Shown: piece after piece, positions 1 through 11,278 of the stretch
How the letters are laid out: each line of letters starts with the position of its first letter
Position numbering within the stretch: position 1 is the first letter of the stretch
From: Isoetes taiwanensis
Taxonomy: Eukaryota; Streptophyta; Lycopodiopsida; Isoetales; Isoetaceae
DNA length: 64,000 nt
Direction of reading: 5' to 3'
Assembly: GCA_021234155.1 (NCBI GenBank)
Contig: JAJEKV010000087.1
Location: forward strand, 62,001 to 126,000
The notes under the pieces: generated by a model
Seen by the model: the letters and a program-made list of their open reading frames with translations, nothing else
Database searches by the model: none
Told to the model about the DNA's origin: nothing
Translations under genes and position numbers: made by a program

Positions 1-775
1 AAGTCGCACAGCCTTAAGGAGGCTAACCATAACAAATGTTGTATGCCAGCCATCTCATGAACGAAATACCTCCAGCACTCCATCATTAGGTGTAGCTTCC
101 ACATAGCCGTTCTGTAGAAGGATCAGCCATGCATAACAAAGTATCAAGAAATGTTCATATTCCAGAGGTAGTATATATATGCCAAGTATAAATGTACATG
201 GCATATATTTTTATGAGCAAAATTGTTGTGATCTACCTTTTCTTGCCATGCAGCAGACGGAATGCCCCATGGATTACGTCCACCAGCATAGCTTTGTAAG
301 TTTAATATCACAACTGCTCGCACACTGTCAGGTATCAAAATATGATGAATTATAAGGACCAAACCTGGTTCCAATAAGAATAAGTAATATATCAGATTTT
401 TACCTTGAAGGAATTAGAATCTCGTTCCACTCAGTCGAGTTTTTACTTTGCATGTACAATTTGAGTACGTTATTCACCCCCCTACAAAATCAATACTTTT
501 GAGGTTATGGAAAACTTTACAATATCTGTAGCCAAAACTCTGCAGAGGTTAATTCACCAGACTTGCATTACACAGAGGTGGGAACAAGCACATAAAGTGC
601 ATCAAATTCCCTTCCATGAACGATGAAAAACAGATCTAACACTTCTGATAGTTTTCATTAAGAAATTCTATAATCTCTTGATGGCAATGCACAAGTTACG
701 ATATTAAAGATGAGGTTTCTAGCATCCTATCTTGCTCGGGGGTTTGCTGAGCAGGATGTGCAGAACCAGCCTTGA
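1..775 (-). pseudogene. Diacylglycerol kinase fragment (accessory domain), truncated by window edge
   Basis: Three exon-like blocks on the minus strand match the plant diacylglycerol kinase accessory region, which belongs to enzymes that convert diacylglycerol to phosphatidic acid. Block 1 (about 720-775) encodes QGWFCTSC, a typical plant DGK motif, followed by a TAG. Block 2 (237-336) encodes IPDSVRAVVILNLQSYAGG and NPWGIPS. Block 3 (1-111) encodes VEATPNDGVLEVFRS, a TGA, then DGWHTTFVMV, where the family normally has DDGLLEIFGLK and GWHASFVM. The splice signals between blocks 2 and 3 are good: donor AAAG/GTAGAT at 236 and acceptor CTACAG at 112. The two nonsense codons show a dead copy. The family call is firm; the subfamily is not resolved. 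The 5' exons and catalytic domain are not visible. Confidence 0.8.
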
Positions 776-1177
776 AAGCAGCTGTATCCTGAATAAATCA
801 TCTGGATGGTTAACAATTTTAACATGCCTTCTGTATTTGCAAATCAGAGAGAAACAAAATGGGTAAATGAACATTTACCCTAATCTATAAAAGAGCTTGA
901 TCCACGAAATGGTTTTTGACCGCCAAATAGCTTTGTCTTTGGAGCTATGTCGTTGGCCACGCTTTGATCGCTTTTAGCAGATGCTCAGAAGTGGATTTAT
1001 CAAGATTGATCATTGTGAATAACATGATTCTTGCTATATAAGGAAGGTTTCACATTGTGTTGCATGTCTATAGCCATATCCAGCTGGAGAATGAGCCGTT
1101 ATCAATTTTATATGGCCGTTGGTTCTAGGTTTATGGCAAATTTTTTATCTGAATTCTTCGCCAGATTGATTGGCATT

Positions 1178-1564
1178 AACACAAACCATTAACCTTCACA
1201 CTTATAACTAAATTCCCCCTGAAAACCCCCTTTGGTTTGGGTGCATATTCACACCGGGGGTGACTCCAGGCATCGAGAGCTGTTGGATAGGCATATGCAC
1301 CCTTTATTCCTTGATCTACACCGTACATAAAGTTCCTCGTTTGTGGGGTATGCATGTACAAAATTTGCCATACTGTATAAGAAGATTTACAAAATACTAT
1401 AAGATTTGAGGTAATGTACTATATGGTGTTCATTTTATACATGTAAAACATAATTTTAGGGGCTCTCGCTGCCCTACGTCACCCCCGGTGTGAATATGCA
1501 CCCAAACCAAAGGGGGTTTTCAGGGGGAATTTAGTTATAAGTGTGAAGGTTAATGGTTTGTGTT
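1178..1564. repeat. Foldback element with perfect 87-bp inverted repeat arms
   Basis: Bases 1178-1264 and 1478-1564 are exact reverse complements over 87 bp (outer end AACACAAACCATTAACC). The pairing continues imperfectly inward for about 20 bp (GAGAGC near 1280 against GCTCTC near 1462). The AT-rich spacer is about 213 bp. Such long identical arms indicate a young MITE or foldback transposon, or recent gene conversion. I could not find a convincing target-site duplication. No coding capacity is visible. Confidence 0.9.
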
Positions 1565-1578
1565 ATGAAATTTTTTTT

Positions 1579-1593
1579 GGCCCCTTCGGGGCC
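1579..1593. other. Short GC-rich hairpin with TTC loop
   Basis: GGCCCCTTCGGGGCC is a perfect 6-bp stem closing a TTC loop, directly after a T-run and 15 bp outside the foldback element. Its role is unknown. It resembles a stable UUCG-type RNA hairpin. Confidence 0.5.
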
Positions 1594-2380
1594 TTGGAAA
1601 AATTATTCATATTTTTTAAAGAAAAAGATCGACATATAATAAGAACATAAATTTTGTGCTAAATCACATTCTTAAGGTTTTCTATTGCATCAAAAAAGGA
1701 AAGGATAGTGGTTGGACCATATCCTAAGGCACATAAAACTCGGATATACACATATTGCCACAACCAGCAAAAGGTATTCCTTATTTTACAACCTTGTGGT
1801 GAATTGGATTTCTAACAAGGAGCGTGTAAACTTTCTTCCTCCTCAGCTTTCTTTTTTGCTTCCTGCATCATGAGATTGATTGAGAAACTAAAAAGGATAC
1901 TGAGAAACTTGGGTAAGAAGAGCGTATGCATGGTGAAAATAAAAAAAATCAATGCAAACAAATGCTTACTTCATGATCACATAACCCATGAATTCTGCAG
2001 ACTTCTAGAATGCCACAGCCTCAACAAAATGCAACTACTGGAAACCAGCTTCTGTAGATGGAACTGAGAAAACAAAGTTTGTGATGTTGATGGAAGTCCA
2101 AATGAAATTGCAATAGAAGATTCACAACAGAACATATGGCAGTGGAATGGACAGATTAATGTTGCTGCATTGTGCAGCTAAAAGGGATACTGAGAAATGG
2201 ATGATACTGAAGAAACATATGAAAACAGAGCATTTTCAGATATAATATACTTGAAATTTGATCGAATACTTAAATATGAAACAGATGCACAACAAATTTA
2301 AGTGTGGATATGAAATACAGAGTAAGTTTGGTACCTGGAGAGCCAATCGCCTGTAAGCTGCTTTGCTTGGACAAATCTCC
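1594..2380. other. AT-rich intergenic sequence, nothing recognised
   Basis: Only short ORFs lie here. The phrase GGATACTGAGAAA occurs twice (about 1897 and 2187), a weak sign of local duplication. Confidence 0.5.
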
Positions 2381-2832
2381 TAGTGTGTTGCCGGAATGCT
2401 CCCCTCCAATGCATTATCTGCCAGATTTAAGGTCTGTAGATTCTTCAGCAACTCCAGTGTGGCCGGAATGGTGCCGGATAATTTGTTGGAGTTTAGAGGC
2501 GGCTCTCCGCAAATTCGTTAGCTTATCTAATCCAATTTGGAATAGGGCCCGAAAAGCGGGCAGCCGGCCCGTCGATTCAAAATTTTGAGATTGACAAGCT
2601 TGGATAGATCGATGGAAAAGCACCTCCAATCCCACACAAGTCTTCTTCCCTTACGTAAGCAAGTACAAGAGAGATCGTTGATTAGAAAGAGAAGAATGCA
2701 AGGATGGGACCATTGAGGTATTGGATGGGGCCATGGAACGAACCAAAGAATGCCGGGGATTACTAGAAAGGGAGAGTATTTTGAGCTTGGTGAGCTTGGA
2801 AAACGAACTTGGTATGGCTCCATTGAAGCCGG
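2381..2832 (-). pseudogene. Leucine-rich repeat protein fragment (LRR receptor type)
   Basis: Read from right to left, the minus strand gives LRR units in shifting frames. These are FNGAIPSSFSKLTKLKIL (about 2827-2770), LSKLVNLKILN (about 2610), LDKLTNLR (about 2530) and NSNKLSGTIPATLELL followed by KNLQTLNLADNALEGSIPAT (about 2494-2390). The last unit ends at a TAG. The spacing and the LxGxIP signature are those of plant extracellular LRR proteins such as LRR receptor kinases. At least two frameshifts separate the units and no kinase domain is seen. It is a decayed, partial copy; which LRR subfamily it came from cannot be told. Confidence 0.75.
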
Positions 2833-4112
2833 ATCACGGTAGAAGACATACCTAGAGCTGCATAATCATCCGAAAGCAGACGTGCCGCCCTTTGCGCTCT
2901 AACTTTAATGGATCTTTTATCTCTGCGCCCCGCCGGGCTTGAAACCCCTTGCCCCAAATCAAAATGCGAGCTCAAGGAAGAACTCGCCGGAGGGATAAAT
3001 TGCAGCATCATCGATCCAAGGGAAGACATTTCAATGCAATCGTCCATCCTGCATAGAAGCAAAGGGGAAATGAAAGCTTTTCATTCCGGTGGGCTGCCCT
3101 AGCCCCGTTTTTGCCCTGGCCACTGCCTTTTAACTTTACCGTTGTACCAAAGATGGGCAAAGAAAACTGTGATGGGAATCCAAAAGCGCCCATCTCATAA
3201 AAATCTAGAAGCACGAAAACAGGAGGTCGGATTGCATCCACAATCACCAAAGCAAAAACTAGGGCAAAGAACTTAGAAAAATAAGAGAAACCCTAAAACT
3301 AACAGCTCGACATGTGCATGTAATCTCTGAGATGTGAATAACAATAAAAAAAAAAATTTACAAGCCCTTAGATTAAAAGTAATAGGGTTGATCTTAACCG
3401 TTGGAATGGCATGGAGGAGGATGTCATGGAGACATAGGTTAAACCATAGGAAAGTGGAATTAAAAGATGAAAATTTAGTGCGCACTCTAGATGTACGCAT
3501 TAGTACACTCCATGCAATACGACCTCTAAATCATAGTAAAACCATTGGAAAAAGTGTACAAAAATTTCAAAAAAACCCCCTGTTATTATGCTACATATTA
3601 AGATCCTTTTGAATCCAACGATATGTTTTTTAGGGCAACAATCTATTTTTCACAGCAGATGATGTATTTTTTTTTATGTTGGTTTTGATCTTCATGTTTA
3701 CGTTGTTGGAGATAAAGAACACCTTCGTGAATGCCATAAATGAGCTCTACAATTAGGATGCTCTAATATTGGGATGATATCAAGGATAGATGTACGACCT
3801 TCAAGGTCCTTCCTTCAAGGTCCTTGTAATAATAAATTAATTTCATGTACACTTAGGTGCATCTTAAGTATATACTTCTAAGGGTAATGCAAAACCCAAG
3901 GAAGAAAATAAGAAGCACATGCTTAATTCTAAGCATGTGCTTCTTATTAAAACCTTATCTAGGTAACATGATTGTCTAAATTATGATCAGTATTCATATA
4001 ATCGTGCTAAGACGTATGTGAACGTCGTAAATATTGTTAAAGCCTAGAGTAAATATAATTTTACTATAGAAACTAATTGCTTAAATCTTAAGTATGTAAA
4101 TGTAAAGTTAAT
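2833..4112. other. Intergenic sequence with a small hairpin; no gene recognised
   Basis: Short overlapping ORFs only. At 3800-3830 the phrase TTCAAGGTCCTT is tandemly repeated. A perfect hairpin is listed separately. Confidence 0.5.
3907..3948. repeat. Perfect 19-bp stem hairpin
   Basis: Bases 3907-3925 and 3930-3948 are exact reverse complements (arm AATAAGAAGCACATGCTTA) with a 4-base loop ATTC. The arms are flanked by AT-rich DNA. The stem could extrude as a cruciform or be the collapsed ends of a MITE. The arms are too short and too perfect for a typical plant microRNA precursor. Confidence 0.85.
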
Positions 4113-6260
4113 GCATGGTTCCAAAGTGGGGAGACTCGTGATGCTGAGGACAACATTAATTCAAGGTGGGGAGAATGTGGCGTTCCAGCATAATATATGG
4201 TATGAATACGTATATTATATTATCACGTCATTAGTACATGTCGACTACGACAACATGTACACGACGACCATAAAGGGTTGTACCATGGGCACAACCATTA
4301 GAACCCATTACATTGCATATGTTATGCAACATGTGAATATATCCTATATTGCCACGTGACAATACCCCATATGAGCCATATGTCCCATTAGACACAAACC
4401 GTAAAACGTGGGCATAAAGAGGCAAGAACCCTAAAAGTGTCCCCTTTTTTGGATTTCAGTCTCCAAGTGCCTGTTTGACCAAGCACCTGTGTCATTCAAG
4501 GATAGGTTCAATACTGTATACGTTTTATACTCAATACATATTATTCGAATGATACGGCACAAATTTGAAGTATAATACATCAAAAATATGGCAAAAAAAA
4601 AAATTCCAGCGTCGGAAATTTTTCGCATAAGCGAAACCTTCAGTCTCGCTTATGTGAAACTTTTTTCGCGTAAGCGAAAACTCTGTTTCGCTTACGCGAA
4701 AAAAAAAAAAAAAAAAATTTGATTTTTTGCGTAAGCGAAACAAAGGTTTCGCTTACGCGAAAATTAAAAAAAAAAAAAAAAATTTCGCATAAGCAAAATA
4801 GCTGTTTCGCTTACGCGAAAAAAAAAATCCAAATTTTTTTTTTTATTTTTCGCGTAAGCGAAACCTCTGTGAAAATAAAAAAAAAAAATTAATTTTTTGC
4901 GTAAGCGAAACCTCTATTTCGCTTACGTGAAATTTTTTTTTTCCGGCCGGCGAGGGAAAAATACGGAAAATACGTTTTGTACCTAAAAATATGTATTTTT
5001 GGACTTTATACGTCCAGAAAAATAATTCGGTAGGTACAAAACCTACCCCTGGTGCCATTCCACCTTTCCAGATGTCGCGAAATCCGCATTGCCGAACAGA
5101 CCACGCGCGTTCAATCGTCTCAGGCCAGATCGAGAGCATCGATGCCCTTCGTGGAGTTGGAGCGAGCCAAGGACCTGGTATATGGTAAATCTATTGTGCA
5201 AACCCAACTTCTCGACCGGCATTAGGCCGAGTTAGCATCTTCTATTAGCCTAAGAGGACCTATAGATTCGGAGATCACAGCCTCTAATGAAAGAACCTAA
5301 CCATGTATATTTAGGTAGATAGATTAGATGATATTCTATTTTTCAGTTCTATGGATGATTATGATTGATCTATATGAGCACTCCTGTATATTGAGAAGGG
5401 GGGTAGAGACCCAGAGCCTTCTTAGTTGATGTTTCTAGATTAGCCAATTAATTTCCAATTAATGTGGCATGTGCATAAGAGCCCGCCTGGCTGTGGGTAG
5501 CGGAGCTAGACCGGCTGAATAGGAAGACTTGTCCGGTTATAGTTGATCTCTCTGGTATGTAAAACCTACCGGGAACACTGTGGACTAGGCCTAATAGCTT
5601 GCCACTGAGTGTGGGCAAGGTATGGGCTCGACACCTCTTGGGTGATACGTCATCTTCAATGGGGTTGAAGTGGAAGACGAGCAGTGGCTCTCTAGCCCCC
5701 CCATAACTGACATGCATCTTCTAGAGGGGAGTGATCTCCTCCTGCCTCATTGAGAATTGGGGAGATGTAATCTAGAAGTAGCCCCTTTGGCTATGCACTC
5801 GGCAGGCTATGGTCAGGCTCCAAGACTTATCAGCCAATCTGCAAAGTATGCACAGGAGGGGTGGATGGATTGGACTACCCAATGAACTCTGTCTGCTTTG
5901 ACCTCTGGAGATCCGAGCTGTCAGTCGATCCCCTTGAGTCTGAGCCTTGGGTAGAATTTCCCTTATGTTGATGTTACTGATGGTTTTGTTATAGATGCTA
6001 TGTTACGGTGAGCCATCCTTCGAGGTGGATATGTATGTTATTTGATGCTATATGCTCATGTTTGATGTGCTTCTGTAGCTAGGTAGATCCCGAGGGATAC
6101 GAGATGAATGACACGTCCATTCTTTCCCGTCGGGTTCTTGCTCATCATCAAGAGTCCGATGATAGGTGGATGGCCTTGTGGCGGCGAGTTCGCACTGTCA
6201 GAAGGGATGAACTCCAGTTCTATACGATCAGGGCATTGTATACGAGCAGGTGACATCACA
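4113..6260 (+). mobile_element. Ty3/gypsy-type 3' LTR with end of polyprotein and polypurine tract
   Basis: Before the LTR one frame reads DAEDNINSRWGEC and stops inside the LTR. The coding DNA contains the purine run GGTGGGGAGAA at 4165-4175, as expected for a gypsy polyprotein tail and polypurine tract. The LTR then begins TGTGGCGTTCC at 4176 and appears to end GACATCACA at 6260, giving TG...CA ends and a length of about 2,085 bp. Bases from about 5175 onward align with the 16.0-kb copy, for example the GGTAGAG block followed by CCTGGTTGTGGG-like text. The internal region upstream of 4113 is missing, so the element is truncated. A palindrome array sits inside the LTR. Confidence 0.7.
4617..4945. 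repeat. Array of TTTCGCTTACGCGAAA-type palindromes in poly-A/T
   Basis: At least eight units of the near-palindrome TTTCGCTTACGCGAAA and variants (CGCATAAGCGAAAC, GCGTAAGCGAAAC) alternate with A or T runs of 7-18 bases. Units occur in both orientations, so many can pair with each other. The array lies within the LTR, upstream of the conserved 3' part, and is absent from the two other LTR copies. Confidence 0.8.
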
Positions 6261-7328
6261 AAAGTTTAATTAAGAACCATAAATCTACAGCTTATCTGTA
6301 AACCTATTTGATGGCTTTTACCCTATTCAGGTAGTCTAAGAACACTTGGCTTGCAGTTACCCTCCTGTAGAACTGATCAGGTTACAAATGCCACCTCTAA
6401 GAATCCTGTTCAATTGCTTTTTCTTTAGCTACAAGAAACTAAGACATCCACTGCACGCAAACAACCATTGAACTAGGAAGAAAAATGGCGGACTGTGTGA
6501 AGGGAGCTAGTCCGAGAACATCCGGGAAAAGACCATCTACAGTAGTGAAGAACAAGCACATTGTAATCAATGAAGGGTCACGATCATTTTAATAAAAACA
6601 TACAAACAACCTTTATTTACATGTATTAAAAGGATAACACATTGTATTATCTATTATTCTAGACCTTAAACAAACAAGTTGGGAAAATCAAAAGATTTAC
6701 AAATATTCATAACCTATAAGGTGAACAAGGGGAAAACTTTGGAGATTCCAAAAAATACCCCTTATACAATGACGAATTTTGACGTGTCATTAAAAGATGA
6801 CATGCATTACTGCTAGTCATACTATCATATTAATATTAAAAATGCATCCAATGCTTACTAGAAACATGGGAATAGGTGAGACTGAATACGTACCATTTTC
6901 TTTTCTGTCCATGATGAAGAAGCAAGTCTTGTACACACCAAGGGCACAACCTCAGTCGTGTACAGTTGCAATGCAAAAGTCTCAATGCTGATATTATCCT
7001 CCTAGGCATTATTGAAAAAACCACTTATTTTTTTGTCCTCATGAAATCGGGAAACATAAAGAAGAACCATCTTTCATACTGCTTGACATTCCAAAAGATT
7101 GGTTTGAGCATGGTATACCGGATTCTTGGGGATTTGAAAAATGAGCTCACCTCAGACACGAGCAATCGATGATTTTAATATAAACTTTGTAATAGACATT
7201 AGGATTTGCCAAATCATATGAAAGTCATAATCTAAGGAATGCATCAGTCGTCCTATGGCCTAGAGCCTGTCTGAAGCCTTATGACAAAATTTTGCTTTCT
7301 TAGGTACCTTGCAGGAATTTACTACCAG
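6261..7328. other. Intergenic sequence between two LTR copies; nothing recognised
   Basis: AT-rich with short ORFs on both strands. No conserved motif found. Confidence 0.5.
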
Positions 7329-7876
7329 TGTGACGTTCCAGCACAGTATACGGTCCCAAGACATATACTGTACTGCATCGTCACGCGTACACGCCATCCC
7401 GACTGACGTGTACGCCGACATGTAGCTAAGCAAGTAGCACCCTAGGGGGCAACTTGCAAGTGTGTGCACATTTATTCATGTGTACACTTTAGCCCACTTA
7501 ATTAATATAGGCAAGTGGGCTACATCCATTCCCACAAGCTCAAGGGTTGATGGAATCCCTAGCTCTAACTTGTAGCCTATATAAGGCATCCGAAACCCTA
7601 ACTTTCCATTTTCGTCCACAGCCTTCTAAACTCCGTTTCGCTCACTCCAAGAGTCAATCTCGACTTCCGAAGTTTGTCTGAGCAGCCTAGCTCATCAGCT
7701 TTCCTTTCCGGCTTCATCTTCAAGCAGTTCTGCAGCATGGACGCGTTCAGAGCAGGAGGAGCAAGCCAGGGATCAGGTATTTTGCCAATTCAATAGTCTA
7801 ATCCGTCTCCCAGGCATAGTGTAAGTAGGTTTAGCCTATTGAATTGCCCATAGCAGCCATCTAGACCTCTAGATAT
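7329..7876 (+). mobile_element. LTR copy 2 of the same gypsy-type family (truncated)
   Basis: This starts TGTGACGTTCCAGCACAGTA and is nearly identical to 16002-16553 over about 550 bp. It contains a TATA box (TATATAAG, 7578-7585) about 160 bp before ATGGACGCGTTCAGAG, which looks like the transcription start region of an LTR. It ends abruptly after CTAGACCTCTAGATAT, where the 16-kb copy continues. No polypurine tract precedes it, so it is a truncated LTR rather than a 3' LTR. Confidence 0.8.
7578..7585 (+). promoter_or_regulatory. LTR TATA box
   Basis: TATATAAG followed by GCATCCGAAACCCTAAC. The same block recurs at 16254-16261 in the sister LTR with the same spacing to the leader. Confidence 0.6.
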
Positions 7877-8483
7877 CTCAAAAAGATTGAGAGAAGTCCA
7901 AAAGGAGAAAATGAAGCAAATTGGAAAAGTAAAGATTGCCCTCCATGCTCCATGGTAGGAGTGCAGCACAAGTCTGTATTGGAAGAGTATCTAAAACAAT
8001 GCGGGATTGGATGTCTGTATTGGAGGATTCGGTGTAGGAGAATGTCGGATTTGGTGCCATGGTTTGGCCGTTGGAGAGCACAGTTGTGTATTATATATGA
8101 TGTATTTTGTATATATATATTAATAAATCAACCATTTACTTTATTGTCTCTTAACATTTCTTAGAAACCCATGTCAAATGCATCTCATGTAACTTGTGTG
8201 CCAGTAACCATAGTATGATTTATTAATATTGTAGATACTTCTAATATTGGCAGGTACTGTGGTTTAATTGTTCAACCTATTTCTAGGTTGCAACATGTAT
8301 GAATAAATTTGCTAGAGACAGACATATCTAAAACAAAGGTTGTAGTCATCATTGGTTCAAAACAATCTTGTATGTTTAGGAACGTATTTTGTAATGTTTC
8401 AAATTGACACAAACTCATTGCCGAGCGAAGAACCATTATCCAATGTTGGATATTAATAGCAGATCTACTCGCACAAGTTAGGA

Positions 8484-8720
8484 CCCAAAGAAATGTTCAC
8501 AGCGGCCTTGGCCGCCGCGATAAATTTCTTGTAAAGAATAAAGATGATGATATTGATATGCAATTTGGTAATTCTCCCATGTAATATAACTTTTAAGAGT
8601 ACTTATCTAACTTGCCTTAATATTTACAACAAAAGATAACAAGTTTGCACATAATTCCTAATGCTTGATCATGCATACATTTTCTAAAATTTATAGATCT
8701 CACATCATTACTTTCTAAAC
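8484..8720 (+). repeat. Dispersed repeat R1, copy 1
   Basis: A GC-rich hairpin core (GCGGCCTTGGCCGC within GAAATGTTC...AAATTTC) is followed by an AT-rich tail containing CAATTTGGTAATTCTCCCAT and ATTTACAACAAAAGATA. The core recurs at 10763-10862 and 14328-14376. The tail recurs at 28505-28575 and 63265-63415. Confidence 0.75.
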
Positions 8721-9326
8721 ATATATAAGTCAGTCTTTAATTTTTCATTTTTGTTTTGTCGCATCTAATTTTTCGGTGCCGTCATCTATCTTAATATTTT
8801 GTTGCCATGTTTTTCTTAAAGACCTCCGATGCTGTAACCTGTCGTGACCTCCTATGCCGGATCAAGCTGTCCGCCAACAACAAACGTGGTCGGATCTGTG
8901 GAATCCGTGAGCAACGGCAAACAGGACTGGATGTACCTTGCTTGACTCTGTGTTGCAGCATGTAGGCGGATTTGGGGCAGAAGACCTTTCATTTCTCATC
9001 TCTGTTCTGAGCAAGAAGCCACAGCAACAAGCACATTTTGCCCATTCTCATGTGTTCTTCAGTATCTTTTGTGCATCTTATGGGCAGGGTACCATTTCCC
9101 TTTCTCCACCTAGCAGAGCAAGGCATTTATGCAGTCGAGCAAGTGTTTCTGCAACCTTACTTACAAGTGTTTATGCTCTTGCACTTTCGGAAAGTCACGA
9201 GATGGTTTTTGTTGTACATTCAAGAACTTGATTACTTTCTTTTTCACCGAGTTCCTCTCTGCCAAGCCAATCCTTTAACAAATATTGTTATCAAACTCAC
9301 ATTTGAGCGTCTTATTTATCAACCTA
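8721..9326. other. Intergenic; no gene recognised
   Basis: Overlapping ORFs at 8938-9475 have no recognised motif and read through low-complexity T-rich sequence. Confidence 0.4.
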
Positions 9327-9464
9327 GGTCATGTTTGAACAAAAAAAAAATACACGAGGTTTTTGTGGACTTAACGGATTTTTTCGTGAGTGTCATGTTA
9401 AAGCCACATCGAAGGAAAAAACACACGGAGTTCTTTTTTATTTCATGCTGGTTCAAACATGACC
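9327..9464. mobile_element. Small MITE-like element with 14-bp terminal inverted repeats
   Basis: GGTCATGTTTGAAC at 9327-9340 is exactly matched by its reverse complement at 9451-9464, giving a 138-bp unit. Inside both ends lie A- or T-runs next to ACACGAGG/CACACGGAG-like text, so the subterminal parts also mirror each other loosely. No clear target duplication was found. Confidence 0.7.
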
Positions 9465-9634
9465 ATGGTTGTTAAATAAGACGATCGACTCACATTATTA
9501 TACGAATGTTGGATGTCTATTCCCAACAAAATTAACTCTGAATGATGGTCCTCAAACAGGGACATCGTTTCTGATACAAATGATACGTCTAATTAGCAGC
9601 AAGAGCAGCTCCTCTTGATCTATTAACTTCTGCC

Positions 9635-10312
9635 ATGGCCGCACCGATGGAGCTTGGAATTTCAAGCTGTGGAAACATGTTTATGGTGATAACAAAAGCG
9701 GGAACAAAGCTCGCGTTCATCCATTTCACAACGATTCTTTTTGTCGCTGAAAATCTATCAGGTATTTCTGAAATGTTGTGCTTAATAGTTGAATCTGAGA
9801 TATGGAGCTCTATGGTAGAATGCCTTACAATGTTGGTGTTGTTCCTGCTCATAAATGGCGTGATTCTTTCAGTCTGGCTTAGTTCTGGCGGTTCTTTTTA
9901 CCCGAGTGGTGGCTGGGGGTCTAATAGCGGTGATGCAGAAGAGGTTATTGATGCCAAGACGTCGTTTAAAACATTTCCATACCCTGCTTCTCCAGCAAGC
10001 ATAAGCATTAGATCTCCCAGAGCTTTTAAGTCCCCTGCTTTATGCCGCGAAAGCTTCTTAATTGATTACAGGGAAGGGAAATGTATCAGAATTCAGGCTT
10101 TCGATTTCTTGGACGCATCTATTTCCACTGGGAAAAATGCGAAGGAAATTAATACGCCAAAGCTCGAAAAGAAAGAATATAAAGAAGTGGAAAGAAATGA
10201 TAAGGGCAGCAGAGTTCTTTATGAAAAAAAAATGCGGAAGAGCAAGCAAGTAATGCGTCGACGAAATGGGGCTTCTGTTGTTCAAAAACAGATGGGTATG
10301 GAAGAGTCATAA
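9635..10312 (+). CDS. Hypothetical protein, 225 codons, possible membrane protein
   Basis: This is the longest uninterrupted ATG-started ORF in the left third of the window (ATG at 9635, TAA at 10312). The N-terminal half has two hydrophobic stretches: about residues 15-40 and residues 64-82 (MLVLFLLINGVILSVWLSS). The C-terminal half is lysine- and glutamate-rich (KLEKKEYKEVERNDKGSR). The layout loosely resembles small plant proteins with an N-terminal membrane segment and a charged tail, but I do not recognise the family. No TATA box or intron is obvious. It could be a real small gene, one exon of a larger one, or chance in this sequence. Confidence 0.35.
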   Translation: MAAPMELGISSCGNMFMVITKAGTKLAFIHFTTILFVAENLSGISEMLCLIVESEIWSSMVECLTMLVLFLLINGVILSVWLSSGGSFYPSGGWGSNSGDAEEVIDAKTSFKTFPYPASPASISIRSPRAFKSPALCRESFLIDYREGKCIRIQAFDFLDASISTGKNAKEINTPKLEKKEYKEVERNDKGSRVLYEKKMRKSKQVMRRRNGASVVQKQMGMEES

Positions 10313-10727
10313 ATTCAAGTTCTTCTCTCTTTCTTCCTCGGCTCAGGTGGCCAATTGTCTAGCAACCAATCCAAAAATGGCTTTTCTAGTCTACCTTTTC
10401 CTAGCCTAGCTTGTGCCCAATTAAATGGAACTTGCCCACCTCCCCCAAACTTCCATAAGAAGAAAAAAAAAAAAGAAAAAACCAAAAACACCTAAATCAC
10501 ACCTCTAAATTTGCAAACCAACCATGTAAATATAACAAAAGTCTATATGAATTAAGGGGACAATGCTAAAAGCTAAAGCCAAGAATGATTAGGATCAAGA
10601 AGGTGTTAAAAGATGATGCCAATGCTAATTAATGAATTTAGATCACCATGCATATTCAAGACATCTTTTCCACACATCCTTCAGTATCGAACATCATCCA
10701 TGACATTTTGACATTCTACCAAGTATC
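10313..10727. other. Intergenic; no gene recognised
   Basis: AT-rich with an A-run at 10460-10485. No motif found. Confidence 0.4.
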
Positions 10728-10862
10728 TTCTACATAAGGTGCCTCTTGCATCCAGTCGACCAAAAGAAATGCTCGCGGCGGCTCTCTTCTACATAAGGTG
10801 TCTCTTGCATCCAGTCGACCAAAAGAAATGCTCGCGGCGGCCTGCGATAAATTTGTTGTACA
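10728..10862 (+). repeat. 61-bp tandem duplication carrying the R1 core
   Basis: The block TCTTCTACATAAGGTG...GAAATGCTCGCGGCGGC occurs at about 10728-10785 and again at 10789-10846 with one substitution. The second copy continues into GATAAATTTGTTGTA, the 3' part of the R1 core. Confidence 0.85.
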
Positions 10863-11278
10863 AATAATTGTTTTTATGCATTGTAATGTTAATGCATCAA
10901 AATCAACTCCAACTATGCCATCGAATATGACATTACTTACATGATATTCAAAGATATAGACCCAACACACATTTCTAATTTCTTTAATTTATCAAGAATA
11001 ATGGCCCATTACCCTTCTAAATCATATATACGCTTCATTCTAAAGCAATCTAGGCACTCCAAACGCTAGAGCATATGAGTAATGGCAAAGAACTATCAAC
11101 AAGGATTATACATTTATACTTACTTATATTATTAGTGTCAACGAGGGATAACTTAGATTACACATTTATATTTGCTTATTATTATGCCATACGCTGATAA
11201 TCAGCTTGAGTGAGGAGCAGAAACATAGATAGATTAGATCGAACGATCGATCTAAGTAGATGGATTAGACCGATCGAT

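Noticed and set aside
3907-3948. MicroRNA precursor
   Set aside because: Perfect 19-bp arms and a 4-nt loop are unlike plant pre-miRNAs, which have longer, imperfect stems.
8938-9475. Protein gene of up to 145 codons
   Set aside because: The overlapping frames lack motifs and run through an A-run and the 138-bp MITE.
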